Shown: in pieces, positions 38,107 through 49,589 of the stretch
Layout: the number at the start of each line of letters is the position of its first letter
Position numbering within the stretch: position 1 is the stretch's first letter
From: Endomychus coccineus
Taxonomy: Eukaryota; Arthropoda; Insecta; Coleoptera; Endomychidae
DNA length: 64,000 nt
Assembly (NCBI GenBank): GCA_958510875.1
Contig: OY294068.1
Span: forward strand, 71,898,633 to 71,962,632
Reading direction: 5' to 3'
Position numbers and translations under genes: made by a program
Notes under the pieces: generated by a model
Told to the model about the DNA's origin: nothing
The model's database searches: none
Seen by the model: the letters and a program-made list of their open reading frames with translations, nothing else

Positions 38107-38330
38107 CTAGATACTCTTCGTCCCAAAGTTTCCATCGATTCCTAATTTGCCACAGCTCGTGATGTGAAAAACATCACACGCTGACATTCTCAGATGACGT
38201 TCTTCACGATATGTATTAACTCTAGGACGTCCTGATCCGTGGTGAAGCATGAACACCTCCTTCAGAATCTTGCCATGTTGCTGTCTACACGTATTACAAT
38301 CGCCCCAAGAGAACATTCTTCTTATCAACT
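38107..38330 (-). pseudogene. Tc1-like transposase N-terminal fragment
   Basis: Minus strand from about 38328: MLHHGSGRPRVNTYREERHL resembles the GSGRPR-T-x-R-x-DR-L linker between the two helix-turn-helix units of Tc1 transposases. No catalytic domain follows. Dead fragment inside the OBP-A intron. Confidence 0.55.
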
Positions 38331-38735
38331 ACGTTCAAATTCATTTAATGAGCGATAATTTTCAATTTGTTGAGAGCTAGGCGTAGTAGATAATGTATAC
38401 TATAGATATGTCAGAATTCGACTGACAAGAATTTTAATTATAAGAAAAACTGATTCAAAACATGCAATTTTCAAATGAAAATTACAGAAAATACTGAGGT
38501 AACCTTAGAAGTTTTTGTTCAAACTTCAATCATTCCTTTGTCATATCGAGTACATCTTATAAGAACGTTCCAAATGAATTGCTCAACTAATACTAGTCAT
38601 TTATTGGAAATAACTAGTACTACTTAAAGTTGATTTTTTGTATTTTTATAAGTTACATTCATTTATATGTATTTTATTTTCGTCCTTGTTGGGTAGGAGT
38701 GTGGTTCTTTTTCAGTTTGAAGAAATTCATTAATA

Positions 38736-39927
38736 TACAGAGTGTCTTAAAAAAGGTGGCTCCGTTGCTAGGATAGGTAGAACACTGGGAGATAAGTGGG
38801 GTTTGCTTCGTAAAAAATTTCGTCGTCGGTAAAAAGGATACATTTAAAACAATTGGGATTGGAGGCGGTCTTTTCTTGTAACGTTTCACAAAAATGCACT
38901 CCAACCGGTAGATCGTCTGGCAGCTCTTGAACTTGTCTTGAACTTGTCTGCTGCTCCTTAAGTATCCTAAAAGTACTTGCAGAAGACGTATTTGTTTGTC
39001 GTGTCATATTCCTTACACTAATTATTGGATATTGATCAACTGAATCTAAATTGTAATTTTCTTTCTGAATGGTTCTTTTTGTTCTGTGCCTATCAGAATT
39101 AATTTTTATTGAAGTCACATTCCCAGTTTCTCGACAACGTCGTTCTACGGCTCCAAACGTTCTTTTATTTGGTATATTCCTTCTGGGCAACTCTCCTCCA
39201 TAACGCGAAACAGCTGCACCAGCGTTTCCTAAACACTCACCTAAGGTTGATAACATGTCGAGGTATTCAACATTTGAACACATTTTGAATATTAATTAAC
39301 GTATTAAACAACAATATTCAATGTTATTGACATTACCGTCCTAACTATCAATAAGTGTCAGTTTTACCTTTTTACTGAGGACATTTTGAACACTTACTCT
39401 AAATGATTGAATATTTCATAACTGTATTAAAATTTATTTTAATTTTCTTCTTTTGATTCTTTGTTTAATTAATTACTTTAGCATTAGAATAATGTTATTG
39501 TTTTTGATTTTCAATGAATTGATAATTGTTTTTGATTTATATCAGCATTAGTTATTATCATTTTCTAATCAAAATATGTATGTATTCCGAAAACGGTACA
39601 CAGTTCGAGTGTTCAATATCACCTGAAATTCGAATTTATGTTTGAAACTACTCGGTACGAACCGTGTAACTAGCGCCCTATATGAGAGTCAGATATGAAG
39701 ATAAATGCATGCGATGTGTCAGCTACCAAAACATATTCATACAAATTTACAATGTTGCCAGTAGTTCCGACTTAATCGTAAAAAATGTGTTTAACATTTT
39801 TTTTACAACACCCTGTATCTTGAATACGGATGCCATTACGAACATTTTTAACCGAGCAAAACTCACGTATCTTGCAGTGCTCTACCTATCCTAGCAATCG
39901 CACCACATTTTTTTGAAATACTCTGTA
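38736..39927 (-). mobile_element. Deleted mariner-type element in the OBP-A intron
   Basis: The left tip is TACAGAGTGTCTTAAAAAA and the right tip is TTTTGAAATACTCTGTA. Inverted similarity continues for about 60 bp (TTGCTAGGATAGGTAGA versus TCTACCTATCCTAGCAA). TA flanks both ends. It encloses an N-terminal half transposase, so it is a non-autonomous derivative. Confidence 0.8.
38768..39283 (-). pseudogene. Mariner-type transposase, N-terminal half
   Basis: ATG at 39283, then EYLDMLSTLGECLGNAGAAV, RNIPNKRTFGAVERRCRETG (helix-turn-helix region), SASTFRILKEQQ, and CILFTDDEIFYEANP, where FTDDE replaces the usual FTDES first catalytic box. The frame then runs into the terminal repeat and stops at 38768. 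The second and third catalytic Asp are missing. Same transposase group as 14758-15827, but clearly diverged. Confidence 0.75.
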
Positions 39928-40245
39928 TAATAATCAACGCTGTCTTGTAGATAACGATTGAATGTAGGAACCGTGAGAATATTTTCTTCATTGGATATTT
40001 GTCTGCAGGAATCCCTAAAAAAAAAATTTAAAACTACTCTGATTGCGCTCCTTTGAAGTAGTAAAATTCTATTTATCTCTATGGTTCGACCCCATTCATG
40101 TAGGTATGTTGAAATTCAAAATTGGATAAATCAAGGGTAATATTACGATCAGATATGTGTTCTGTCTTCATAAACAGATTTTGCAAGTTTTGCATATACT
40201 TATTTTCGTGCCTTCCATAATAAATCAAAATCAATATTAATAGCA

Positions 40246-42543
40246 ATAGTCCACTCGATCAGCGTTTTAAAAACGTTTTTTCTGCCATTCAAAAGTTAGG
40301 GGTCGATTTATATAGATATTGGGGCACCGAAAAGGACCCTGGCATTTTTGGGGGGCCAACTCCCCCCTGCTCCCCCTTAGTTGCGAAAACTGTTTTCCTT
40401 TAATATTTTGGATAGAACTCTAATCGAAAAAACATGTAGATGTTATCAAAATGAGCAGCTTGACACCTACTGCGCATGCACGTTGAAGCTCTTTTGGGCC
40501 TCGGGGTCAAAAATGGAGTGAAACTTTGACAATTTTTTCATCGGTTTCAAGTTATGATAGAGTAAAAAACCTAGCGCAAAAGTTGACTATAAATTTGTTT
40601 ACAGCTTTAGAGAAAAGTTAGGTGAGGTAACAAAAATGAAAACTCAAAAAATAAGGAAACTACGGAGCTTAGAGGATCGTGTATAGACTCAAAAGGTTCG
40701 TATTGAAAATACCTCTAACCCTCTAACCAGTTTCTGTCCATTTTATGGAGAGTCGAAATTTTTGTCTACCCTAAAACTTGATTCTTAGAGACCCCATAAG
40801 TAATAGCAACCAAACTTTGTTCATAACAATACATTCCATAAAACTTTTATTTTAAGCTCAAGTTCATCAAAATCGATTCGACAGAAAAAAAAAGCAATGT
40901 CACTATTATTTTTTAATCATAATATTTAACAATAACAAAAATTATCAGAATAATAAAATATTTTGCATAGGTTGTAAAAATGAAAATTGTCATTATTTCT
41001 TATATTTTTATTTATTTTTTCTTCTAAAGAAAAAATGAGAGTAAAATAACTTCTTTTTTTTGGAGGGGGTTAAATATGATTTTAAAAATATTTTTTTCAT
41101 GAAAAAATGTTCTTAAAACCAAGAAAATATATTGCATAGAGTCATCAATCATCCACTTGTAAGTATTTTAATATAAAAACGAAATAAAACGATCAGCGCA
41201 CGAACAAAATTTCATATTCGCGCAACGTATGTACTATACATTACCGTATGCGGGAACTTGCGCTCATAAATTAATACTCCAACGCTCAGAAAAAGTTGAA
41301 AATATAATACCTAGGAAGTCTCAATTTGGACCTTGAACTTGAAAAAAGGTCTCCTTTGAAATAATTGAAGGCTTGAGAAAATAATTTTGAGGTTATGGTC
41401 GAAAACAGTAATATTGCATATCTCAAGTTCCGCTGAATCGATTTTGATAAACTTGTGCTTTGAATGAAGGTTTTTGGAAATATATTCTTATATACGAAGT
41501 TTGGTTGGTGTAACTTTCATGGAGTCTCTGGAAATCAAGCTTTAGGATAGTCAAAAAATTTCAACTTTCCATAAAATGGACAGGCACCGCTAAGAGTGAA
41601 TTTGACATATATCATTAAATAGATATCTTTTGATACGAATATTTTAAAACCATACACGACACTCCAAACTCCGCGGTTTCCTTATTTTTGTTATCTCACC
41701 TTACTTTTCTCTAAAACTTTGAAAAAAAAATTTTTTTAAGTCATCATGGATTAACAACATGTATGATCAATTTTTGCGCTAAATTTCATTCTATCATAAC
41801 TTGAGACCGATGAAAAAATTGTCAAAGTTTCACTCCATTTTTGACACCGAGGTCCAGAAGAGCCTCAACGCGCATTCGCAGTAGGTGCCAAGTTGTTTGT
41901 TTTGATGACATCTACAACTTCCATGAGGTCTTTGGGAATCAATATTTAGGATAGTCAAATTTCAACTATCCATAAAATGGACAGAAACCGGTTAGAGTGA
42001 ATTTGACATATATCATTCGATAGATATCTTTTGATACGAATATTTTAATACCATACACGACCCTCCAAACTCCGCAGTTTCCTTATTTTTCGATTTTTCA
42101 TTTTCGTTACCTCACCTCACTTCTCTCTTAAACTCTGAGAATTTTTTTTTCAACAAAGTTATCATGGATTAACAACACGTATGATCAATTTTAGCGCTAA
42201 GTTTCATTACTCTATCGATAAAAAAATTCTCAAAGTCTTACGCCATTTTGACCAAAATACTCAAAAGAGCCTCAACGCGCATGCGCAGTAGGTGTCAAGC
42301 TGTTCATACTGATAACATCTACAACTTTCATACCAAACTTTTACCGAATAGAGTTGCTCTTTTCAAAATATTCAACAAAACTCAATTTCAAAACAGTTTT
42401 TTGCAACTGGAGAGGAATAGGGGTGAGTTGGCTTCCCAAAAATCTCAGGGTTATTTTTCGGTGCCCCAATATTTATATAAATCAATCCCTCACTTTGAAA
42501 TGACGGAAGAAACGTTTTTAAAACGCTGAGTGACTGAACTATA
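40246..42543. mobile_element. Non-coding fold-back element in the OBP-A intron
   Basis: The ends are inverted copies: ATCAGCGTTTTAAAAACG near 40258 and CGTTTTTAAAACGCTGAG near 42514. The match continues inward through ATTGGGGCACCGAAAA, CAGCTTGACACCTACTGCGC and TTCATCGGTTTCAAGTT-like words. Parts of the arm occur a third time (about 41580-41930), so direct and inverted copies are nested. No transposase gene is visible; it must have been moved by an enzyme encoded elsewhere. No clear target duplication. Confidence 0.75.
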
Positions 42544-43152
42544 AGAATATTGTTGTTAGGGATGATGTTGACGTATTCTGAATTAACAGAATAAATTTGT
42601 CATTATGAACTTTCATGAGATCTATTGTATAGGAGAAATGTGTACATTGAGTTGCGTCATTATTATTGGGGAGCAGATTTTCATTACACTACTCGACGAA
42701 AGAAGTCATTATCCTCTCTACTTTTAATTTTAGTCATTATTAAATAATTATGATTGCAATATCGTCCGCCAACAATAATGCCTCCTCTTATATTTGTATT
42801 TATTCATGACAATAATAAACAAGAACATGCCCATAATTCAATTCCAATATTGAAATCTTGTGTATCCACTCTATTATTATTTTATTGAATATACATGTTT
42901 CTATTCCATGCACCTTTCAATTCAATCCAAGACTTCTCAGAATTAGATTTTTCGCGTTAACAGTAGTCGAATCGAGGGAGCAATATTCGAATGCTTTCAA
43001 CAAAGTCCAGATATGCGACATTTTGGAAGTCGTAACATTAGAATGTCATCAGGGTCCAAACAGTGAACTGAAATTACCCACCTCAAAGGAACCCAAAATT
43101 ACTGACTACTAACATTATCAATGAATTAAATCGTCCATTCTTTTGTTGCAAG

Positions 43153-43518
43153 GCCATTTCTTTCCATGATGCTCCGGCAATATCATTACATTGTGCCAAG
43201 CTCAATGGTGTGACCCTTGCAATGGTGAAAGATTTGGCATCAGGAAAACATTTGGAAGCTCCAAACTCGAACATTCTACAGTTCGTTATATGCTGTTCCA
43301 AACACATAACATGGATGAACGAAAACGGAGATTGGAATATTGAGAACATAAGAAATATGCTTAAAGATGTTGTGCCGCAATCATCCGTAGAAAAAATAAT
43401 TGAATGTGCAGTTAAGAAAGAAACAATTGGAGAATCTATATTAATATTTTGGAAGTGTGCGAACCGATTGTTAAAATTTCATATCTTTGATAAAGAGAAT
43501 CTTTTCCGAAAAGAATGA
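43153..43518 (+). CDS. OBP-A exon 2: odorant-binding protein, Minus-C type
   Basis: The acceptor is TTTTGTTGCAAG| before 43153, with a CTAAC branch-site-like word at 43109-43113. The exon encodes 121 residues in one open frame (AISFHDAPAISLHCAKLNG...) and stops at 43516-43518. Pattern: Cys14, 32 residues, Cys-Cys, 37 residues from the first of the pair to the next Cys, 16 residues, Cys in FWKC. The block NENGDWNIENIRNML matches the OBP helix after the third cysteine. Two of the classical six cysteines (C2 and C5) are absent, as in Minus-C OBPs, and an extra Cys sits next to C3. OBPs are secreted, soluble, six-helix proteins that carry small hydrophobic ligands in sensilla lymph or other tissues. 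An OBP fold is likely; the ligand is unknown. Confidence 0.82.
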   Translation, partial: AISFHDAPAISLHCAKLNGVTLAMVKDLASGKHLEAPNSNILQFVICCSKHITWMNENGDWNIENIRNMLKDVVPQSSVEKIIECAVKKETIGESILIFWKCANRLLKFHIFDKENLFRKE

Positions 43519-43541
43519 AATGAATAATGAGAATATTGATG

Positions 43542-43547
43542 AATAAA
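43542..43547 (+). terminator. Poly(A) signal of OBP-A
   Basis: AATAAA starts 24 nt after the stop codon of OBP-A, a short but normal 3' UTR for a small insect gene. Confidence 0.6.
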
Positions 43548-43559
43548 TATTAATATGAC

Positions 43560-44860
43560 CTATTGTTCAATCACTACATGATCCCATGGCATAAAGAAGT
43601 TCCCCAATAATTTCTTGCTCATAAGCATAAAGCCTTCAACAATACTTGTTCATTTATTCAATCCTTGGAAAACTTCGATAAAATATTTCTGAAACTTTGG
43701 TTTCAGGTTTGAGAAATGGCTTTATCAAATAATCATCGACTATTTATGGACGTAGTTCCCCAATAGAAAAATTTCGGAAATTCACGAGGCTAGTTTTTCG
43801 TCTTTCAAGTATTCGGGTATTATTCTCTATATGAACATTTCACATAGGTTCTCAAGTTTGTGGTATTCTGAAAATGATGTGATCAATTGATCACGTAAAC
43901 TTCCTCACTTTTGTAAGCAAACTAGATTTCGCACACTCCTGCGAATCAAACGTAAGTATATGATTATAAGAACAGAAAGTATATTAGGAAATAAAACAAG
44001 CAGAGAAAAAGAACAAGTGTACTGAAAGGAAATGAAAAATCATAATCTCTAACCCAAAAACTTCATAACCAATCTTGAATAGACCATAATCACAAAACTC
44101 ATTCACCATCTCAGCCTCCATATTGAATTTTCGAATTTTTGAATATAAAATCATGATCCAACCCTTATGACCTCCATATATCACCATTAAATAGAATCGG
44201 ACAATAATCACAAGACGCGCCATCTTCTTGCAGCCGTCTTCTCGTTATTTTCTCTTATGAATATGTCATAATCTCATAATACATTGTCACCCGAATGATG
44301 AATACCCGCCAAATTTCAAATTGATAGGACGAATAGAAGTGGCTGAGACTGAACTTGCTAAATTTCCCCCGAACGTACAAATGGGATCGATCGATAGATG
44401 AACAAGGCAAGTTTAATGAAAGCTTGTAATGATTTAGAAACCGCTGTGTCATATTGAAGTTTTAATGTATTATACAACTCGGTGAAGGTTGCGCTCGAAA
44501 ACCAAAATACCAGCATTTCATTGTATTGTATTAATTTAATTTAGGCTTAGGTTTAGAATTTGTATGTATAATTTTGCTCGTCTGGGGGGTAAAGTTGAGT
44601 AGCTTATGCTAGATCTTCGCCTCCCTTTGGAGTATTTGTTTTCTTAATGAAGCTATATTATTATTTATATATTATATATAACAGCATTTCAGAAGCTCAG
44701 TCATGAGAATCTCAAAGATTTTTAAGCTATTGCATATACCTTTTATCGCGGGATTTGAGCGCGGTGACCGAATAAAGAAAAAAAAACAAAAGACAAATAC
44801 CGTAACGAAAATCTAAAAAAACGAAAAACAAATACCGTAACGAAATATTCTAAGACCCAC
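43560..44860. other. Spacer between the OBP genes, nothing recognised
   Basis: Short chance ORFs only. An A+T-rich ATATAT run lies near 44650-44690. Confidence 0.4.
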
Positions 44861-45490
44861 CACTCCGCCTACCATGTAGCTCTGCCGAGCTTGAAATTGT
44901 CGAAATGTTAACTTTGAACCTTTTAAAAGATCGTGAATTGGTTAATTTTCGATAAATCGAATGACGTTCACGTGTGAAGCGCGTAGCTCGCGAGTTAGAA
45001 AAGTGCAAATTTACGGTACATAGAACGTCTTAACGAGGACTTTTCGCATGCGGTTTTCGCTCCATGTCGTTAGTTTATGAACGGGCCCAACTAAATAGCA
45101 TAGCCTCGGGCCCCAAAATGTCGATCGAATAGGAAAATTTAATTAAAACAGTTTGAGGTATTCTCAGGTGTCACCTACTAGCATCTGACAGCATCTGAAA
45201 GCGGGTAAAAGCTAGCGGCCATAGCCCAAAATACTTCATTACAACGGGCGCCGGCCGCACGGGGTTCGAAACGGCCCCAAATTAACAAAATAGAGGTAGA
45301 ATGTATAAACTCTAACTTACGCACAGCGAGCTCCTCGAGGATATGTCGAAATTATTACGTTCGTAGCTAATTACATAAGACGTCTGCCGTTCATGCAATT
45401 GTGTTTTTATACAATTCAAACCTTCTAATTTCGATAGGCCACTTGAAAATCTCGGAGCCGGAAGCGCTATCGAGATCTGAACGTTAAAAC
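44860..45490. other. Locally G+C/CpG-richer stretch upstream of OBP-B
   Basis: By eye this block is richer in CG dinucleotides than the rest of the window (for example GGGCGCCGGCCGCACGGGG and CTCGCGAG). It ends just before the TATAAAA at 45496. It could be a regulatory island, or simply an old transposon of different composition. Confidence 0.4.
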
Positions 45491-45495
45491 TTTCG

Positions 45496-45502
45496 TATAA
45501 AA
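45496..45502 (+). promoter_or_regulatory. Candidate TATA box of OBP-B
   Basis: TATAAAA begins 91 bp before the candidate start codon at 45587. No perfect initiator lies 30 bp downstream, only ACACTT at about 45525. Confidence 0.35.
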
Positions 45503-45586
45503 TTGTGTTTACAAGTCAACTGACACTTGTCACCATAGATAACTCTACTACCGGTAGTAAAAATATTTATGCTTATTTCTAACTAA

Positions 45587-45655
45587 ATGAAAATGCCTTC
45601 AAAATTGTTTAATTTTATTTCCGTTATTGCAATACTATTTTATTTGTTCAGGCAA
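45587..45655 (+). CDS. OBP-B exon 1: candidate signal peptide
   Basis: ATG at 45587 opens 23 codons: a short basic head (MKMPSK), a hydrophobic core (NFISVIAILFYLF) and RQ, ending at CAA|GTAACA. This is a usable GT donor in phase 0. Joined to the exon at 57884 it gives the same Gln-Ala junction as OBP-A and a protein of 145 residues. A GC donor 5 nt upstream (AG|GCAAGT) fits the consensus better but would shift the frame, so I did not use it. The link spans 12.2 kb and is unconfirmed; a different exon could serve OBP-B. Confidence 0.45.
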
Positions 45656-45789
45656 GTAACAAATCTGACCGACAGTCATAGTTATTTTTTGCACATTGTA
45701 AATTTTGAGTATTTGGGTTGCCCAAAAGAACGAATCTGTAGAGAATGTTCGAATAGACAAGTCATGTGGTGAATAAACCTCATTAAAAC

Positions 45790-47240
45790 CTTATTTCTCA
45801 AGATATTCAAACTCAAATATCTCGAAAATATTGGTTCTTGTACTCAACAACTTAACGTTTATATCTAAGTTAATAATACAGCTAAAATCTATGTGAAATT
45901 TTTGGTCTCCTGTGATTTTTTGAAATCTTCTACTCGTTTGAAGTACTTGAAAGAAAATTTCAAGATATACACCCACGAGAAGGGGTGCCATGATCCCCAA
46001 AAGAGGAGCCCATCCCGGGGCTGACAAACCATAACCTAAGCAACGAGACAACGAAACAGGGGAGAACTACTTTAACCAAACAGCCAGAGCATAAAACCAA
46101 TACATCAGAATAATTTTAATTTCCCGGAACGAACGCTACATTAGCTAGAAATATTATAGAGCCAGATACAGGCTAGAACAACGCTAACACTCAACAGTTG
46201 CTGATTATTTCAAGTCGGTTTTGAACATTTTTCTATCACAAGGTCACTATCATATTTTTCATTGGTGGGTACATAGTATCAGGAATTCATCGGCCCACAA
46301 CAGTGCTTCTCCATAGTATCTACCTCAATATTGCCTGCACTAGGCTGCAGCTTCCCCGTAATTTCAATGTGAAAATGAAAATAATTATAATCAATAATTT
46401 TTTTTACATATTTTGACAACACGAGAGGAAATCCTATAACGTTCGAGTAGGTTCGTGTGAGTCAGCGGTGAGATGTTGGTAGAACTAATATTCTCATAGG
46501 TTTGGAGGTTCTAGGCATAAGGAAAGACCTCACTAGGTAACACAACTTCGCAGTTGGATAGAAAAGTTAGTTCTGGTAGGAAGAAGTTTGGCAGATTTCG
46601 AGGTTGACATTGAAGATCTTCAGCTGGTCTAGTTCGCCTATCTCGAATCTCCCATGGTGAAACAATAAAAGACAAGATTTCTGATGAACGCCCACCATGG
46701 TAATATCTAAAGAAAAGTGAGAGATCGCTCACCTATCTACGATGTTCTAGAGGGGTCGATGAATTCGTGTGATATTATAAATCAGGAGAATACCTCTCTT
46801 CTGATAGATTCCAAGAGCTGCAGCATATGTTTGGGAGCCGAATTCTAAACATGTGAACAGTACTTCAGGACAGGTCGAATCTGTGCATTTCTTATGGGGA
46901 GCTGCTGGAATGTAAAGTAGATCTTGGCGCGGAATATAAAGCCAAGTTGTGGTGGAGCGGTTTTCGCAATTGATCTCACATTATCATCTCATGAGAGGGT
47001 GCTGTTGATGGTGATCCTGAACATGGATATGGGGTACTTCATAAGAATAGTTTTATTTGACATCATATTAGGGATTGTGGGATTCGCCTCCCTGGAGATG
47101 ATAGAAGCTTGAATTTTGGTTGCATCAAACTATATTAGATTATTATCGAATCCTCATTTCAAAATCGTTGCCAGATCTCCATTAATTGCTTAAACCTGTC
47201 TCTGTTTCGCTTCTCAAATTTACACCGTAAACAGTTTATA
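45790..47240. other. OBP-B intron, nothing recognised
   Basis: No transposon gene, RNA or clear repeat could be recognised in this part of the intron. Confidence 0.4.
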
Positions 47241-49062
47241 TACAGAGTATTCCACGAGAGCCGTTCGTTAGAAGTTTTCGTGGATAGAAAAAAATTCTGA
47301 AATTTTGTGTTCCAGGGTTATCCAAGACTTTCTTCCTTTTCAAAATATTTTCAAGATCATACTACTTCCGGTTACACCGGAAGTCGTAATTAACTTCCTC
47401 ATTTTGAATGGACCACCCGGCATATTATTTCATTTTTAGATTCCTGAGAAAATTTCATAGTGGATTCCATCAGGTTTCTCTATACCTATTCTCAATTTTT
47501 TCTTAGATATCTTGATTTTTTTGAAAATTTTCACAGATGTAGCGCTGTTTTGAGCATTGCGCCCTTCAACCAATTTCGATTGGTGGAAAGCGCTTCTGGG
47601 GTAGACGGAAGCACAGGAATGATTCTTTCGAATGCCATATTGACAACTGATTTATCGCATGCAGGGTATCCAAAATTTAATGTCCAATTACATCATTTTA
47701 AAAGTTGAAAAAGTTCGTTTTTTCAAATGGTACACCCTGTATTTTATTTGATTCTGCATCGATTTGCTATAACATTCCCTATACCTATTTCCAGTGGTTT
47801 TCTTGTTAATCCATATTTTATATTTTAATGTGGTTTTTTGGCAGAAGCCGAAACATCGCTTGCCTTTCGAAGAAAATAAACATTTAAACATAAAAATTTA
47901 CTTTAATTAGAACATGACATTAGTACATAACATTTAGAACGAAATATAAGATAAAAACAAAAAATTGGAACATAATGACATAAAATAATAAGAGAATGTA
48001 AAATTACAATAGTTGTTCTATATGACCTCCATTTTGGTTCAAACACTGAATAACTCTGTCATATACTCCTCGCGAAACAGACCTCCGAAGTTCGTCTGAA
48101 CTTATATGAGTAAGCGCATGGTGAACACGGTTCAACAATTCCTCTCTATTTTGTACCGGCCTAGAGTACACTAGTTCTTTTATGCGACCCCAGAGGTAAA
48201 AATCCAAGGGGGTCAAATCGGGTGATCTGGGTGGCCAGTTCCAAGGTCCTCGCGGGCCGATCCACCGATCCTCGAACATCAGTGACAATTGCCGGTGTAC
48301 AGCTATAGTGGAATGTGCTGGAGCACCATCAAGCTGATACCAACTGTTTGCTATATCACGTGGAGGTAGGGCATTTAGAGAATCACTAACAAACCCTCTC
48401 AGTATCTCCAGATATCTTGCCGCATTTAAATTTTGGTAGAACTTTTGGAGTTTGATCACCTTTTGATAAAAATATGGATTAACAAGAAAACCACTGGAAA
48501 TAGGTATAGGGAATGTTATAGCACATCGATGCAGAATCAAATTCTGCATCCGATCATCCAATAAAATACAAGGTGTCCCTTTTGAAAAAACCAACTTTTT
48601 CAATTTTTGAAATGGTGTAATTGGTCATCAAATTTCGGATACCCTGTATGCGATAAATCAGTTGTCAATATGACATTCGAAAGAATCACTCCGTTGCTTC
48701 CGTCTACCCCAGAAGCGCTTTCCACCAATCGAAATTGGTTAAAGGGCGCAATGCTCAAAACAGCGCTACATCTGTCAAAATTTTCAAAAAAATCAAGATA
48801 TCTAAGAAAAAATTGAAAATAGGTATAGGGAAACCTGATGAAATCCACTATGAAATTTTCTCAGGAATCTAAAAATGAAATAATATACCGGGTGTTCCAT
48901 TCAAAATAAGGAAGTTAATGGCGACTTCCGGTGTAACCGGAAGTAGTATTATCTTGAAAAGAAAGAAAATCTTGGATAACCCTGGAACCCAAAATTTCAA
49001 AATTATTACTTTCTTCTAACCACGGAAACTTCTAACGAACGGCTCTCGTGGAATATCCTGTA
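47241..49062 (-). mobile_element. Mariner-type element with inverted arms of about 590 bp
   Basis: The left arm is 47241-47820 and the right arm about 48467-49062. Tips are TACAGAGTATTCCACGAG and CTCGTGGAATATCCTGTA, with TA outside both. Together the arms make up most of the 1.8-kb element. Each arm has a further mariner-tip-like word inside (ACACCCTGTATTTTATT near 47741 and its inverse near 48565), suggesting that one mariner end was captured within another. Confidence 0.85.
48004..48450 (-). pseudogene. Mariner-type transposase, C-terminal half
   Basis: Minus strand, residues matching the family from AARYLEILRGFVSDSLNALP on. It keeps the second catalytic box QLDGAPAHS and the third, SPDLTPLDFYLWGRIKELVY, and ends GGHIEQLL at 48004, like the copy ending at 14758. 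The N-terminal DNA-binding region and the first catalytic Asp are missing. The open frame upstream (48450-48603) is read from the inverted arm and is not transposase. Non-functional. Confidence 0.88.
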
Positions 49063-49066
49063 TAAC

Positions 49067-49107
49067 GGCGTTGTGGTCTAACTGCTAGGATATCTGACTC
49101 AGTATAC
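49067..49107 (+). pseudogene. tRNA-Glu-like 5' half
   Basis: GTTGTGGTCTAACTGCTAGG followed by ATATCTGACTC closely resembles the D-arm and anticodon-stem half of eukaryotic tRNA-Glu (TGGTCTA..GGCTAGGATATCTG). The 3' half with GTTCGAATC is missing. It starts five bases after the mariner end. It could be a broken tRNA or the head of a tRNA-derived SINE. Confidence 0.45.
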
Positions 49108-49589
49108 AAGCGCAAAATGAAACAATTGATGTTATAACGAATAATACAATAGACTCCATATAATTATCCTCGATCATGATAAATAAAATCGAAGTGTGGA
49201 ATAAGGTTTGGAAAATATAGCGAATAACTAAAAATCAAATCTTCAAGCAAGAAATGAATGCATTGACGGGGCAAACACGCGCGGTTATAAAACAACATAA
49301 AAATCAAAATTAATTAAAATTAAAAAGCTCAAGACCGAACGACAATTCATTATGAAAAGTTACTAAACGATTTAACAACAGTTTTACAAACTTGAGTTGG
49401 AACAAAATGATAAAATATCAATTACGGATGCAGAAAAGAGGAACTTACACGAAATCGAAATTACAAATAATACCCCAGAACAAATTGATGTAATAAATGG
49501 AGTTCACAATCTTTTGGTCAATTTGAGAATAAATTAAGAACCTGAACGTTCCAAAGCCCGATAAAATACAAAATAAAATTCTAAAAAGT

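Noticed and set aside
42858..43112. 84-codon ORF just before OBP-A exon 2
   Set aside because: It overlaps the intron end and branch-site region and has no recognised domain.
45650..45656. GC splice donor AG|GCAAGT
   Set aside because: It would put the OBP-B main exon out of frame, whereas the GT five bases later keeps phase 0.
45587..45772. A stand-alone 61-residue secreted peptide
   Set aside because: The hydrophobic head fits better as the spliced signal exon of OBP-B; the rest has no family pattern. Not excluded.
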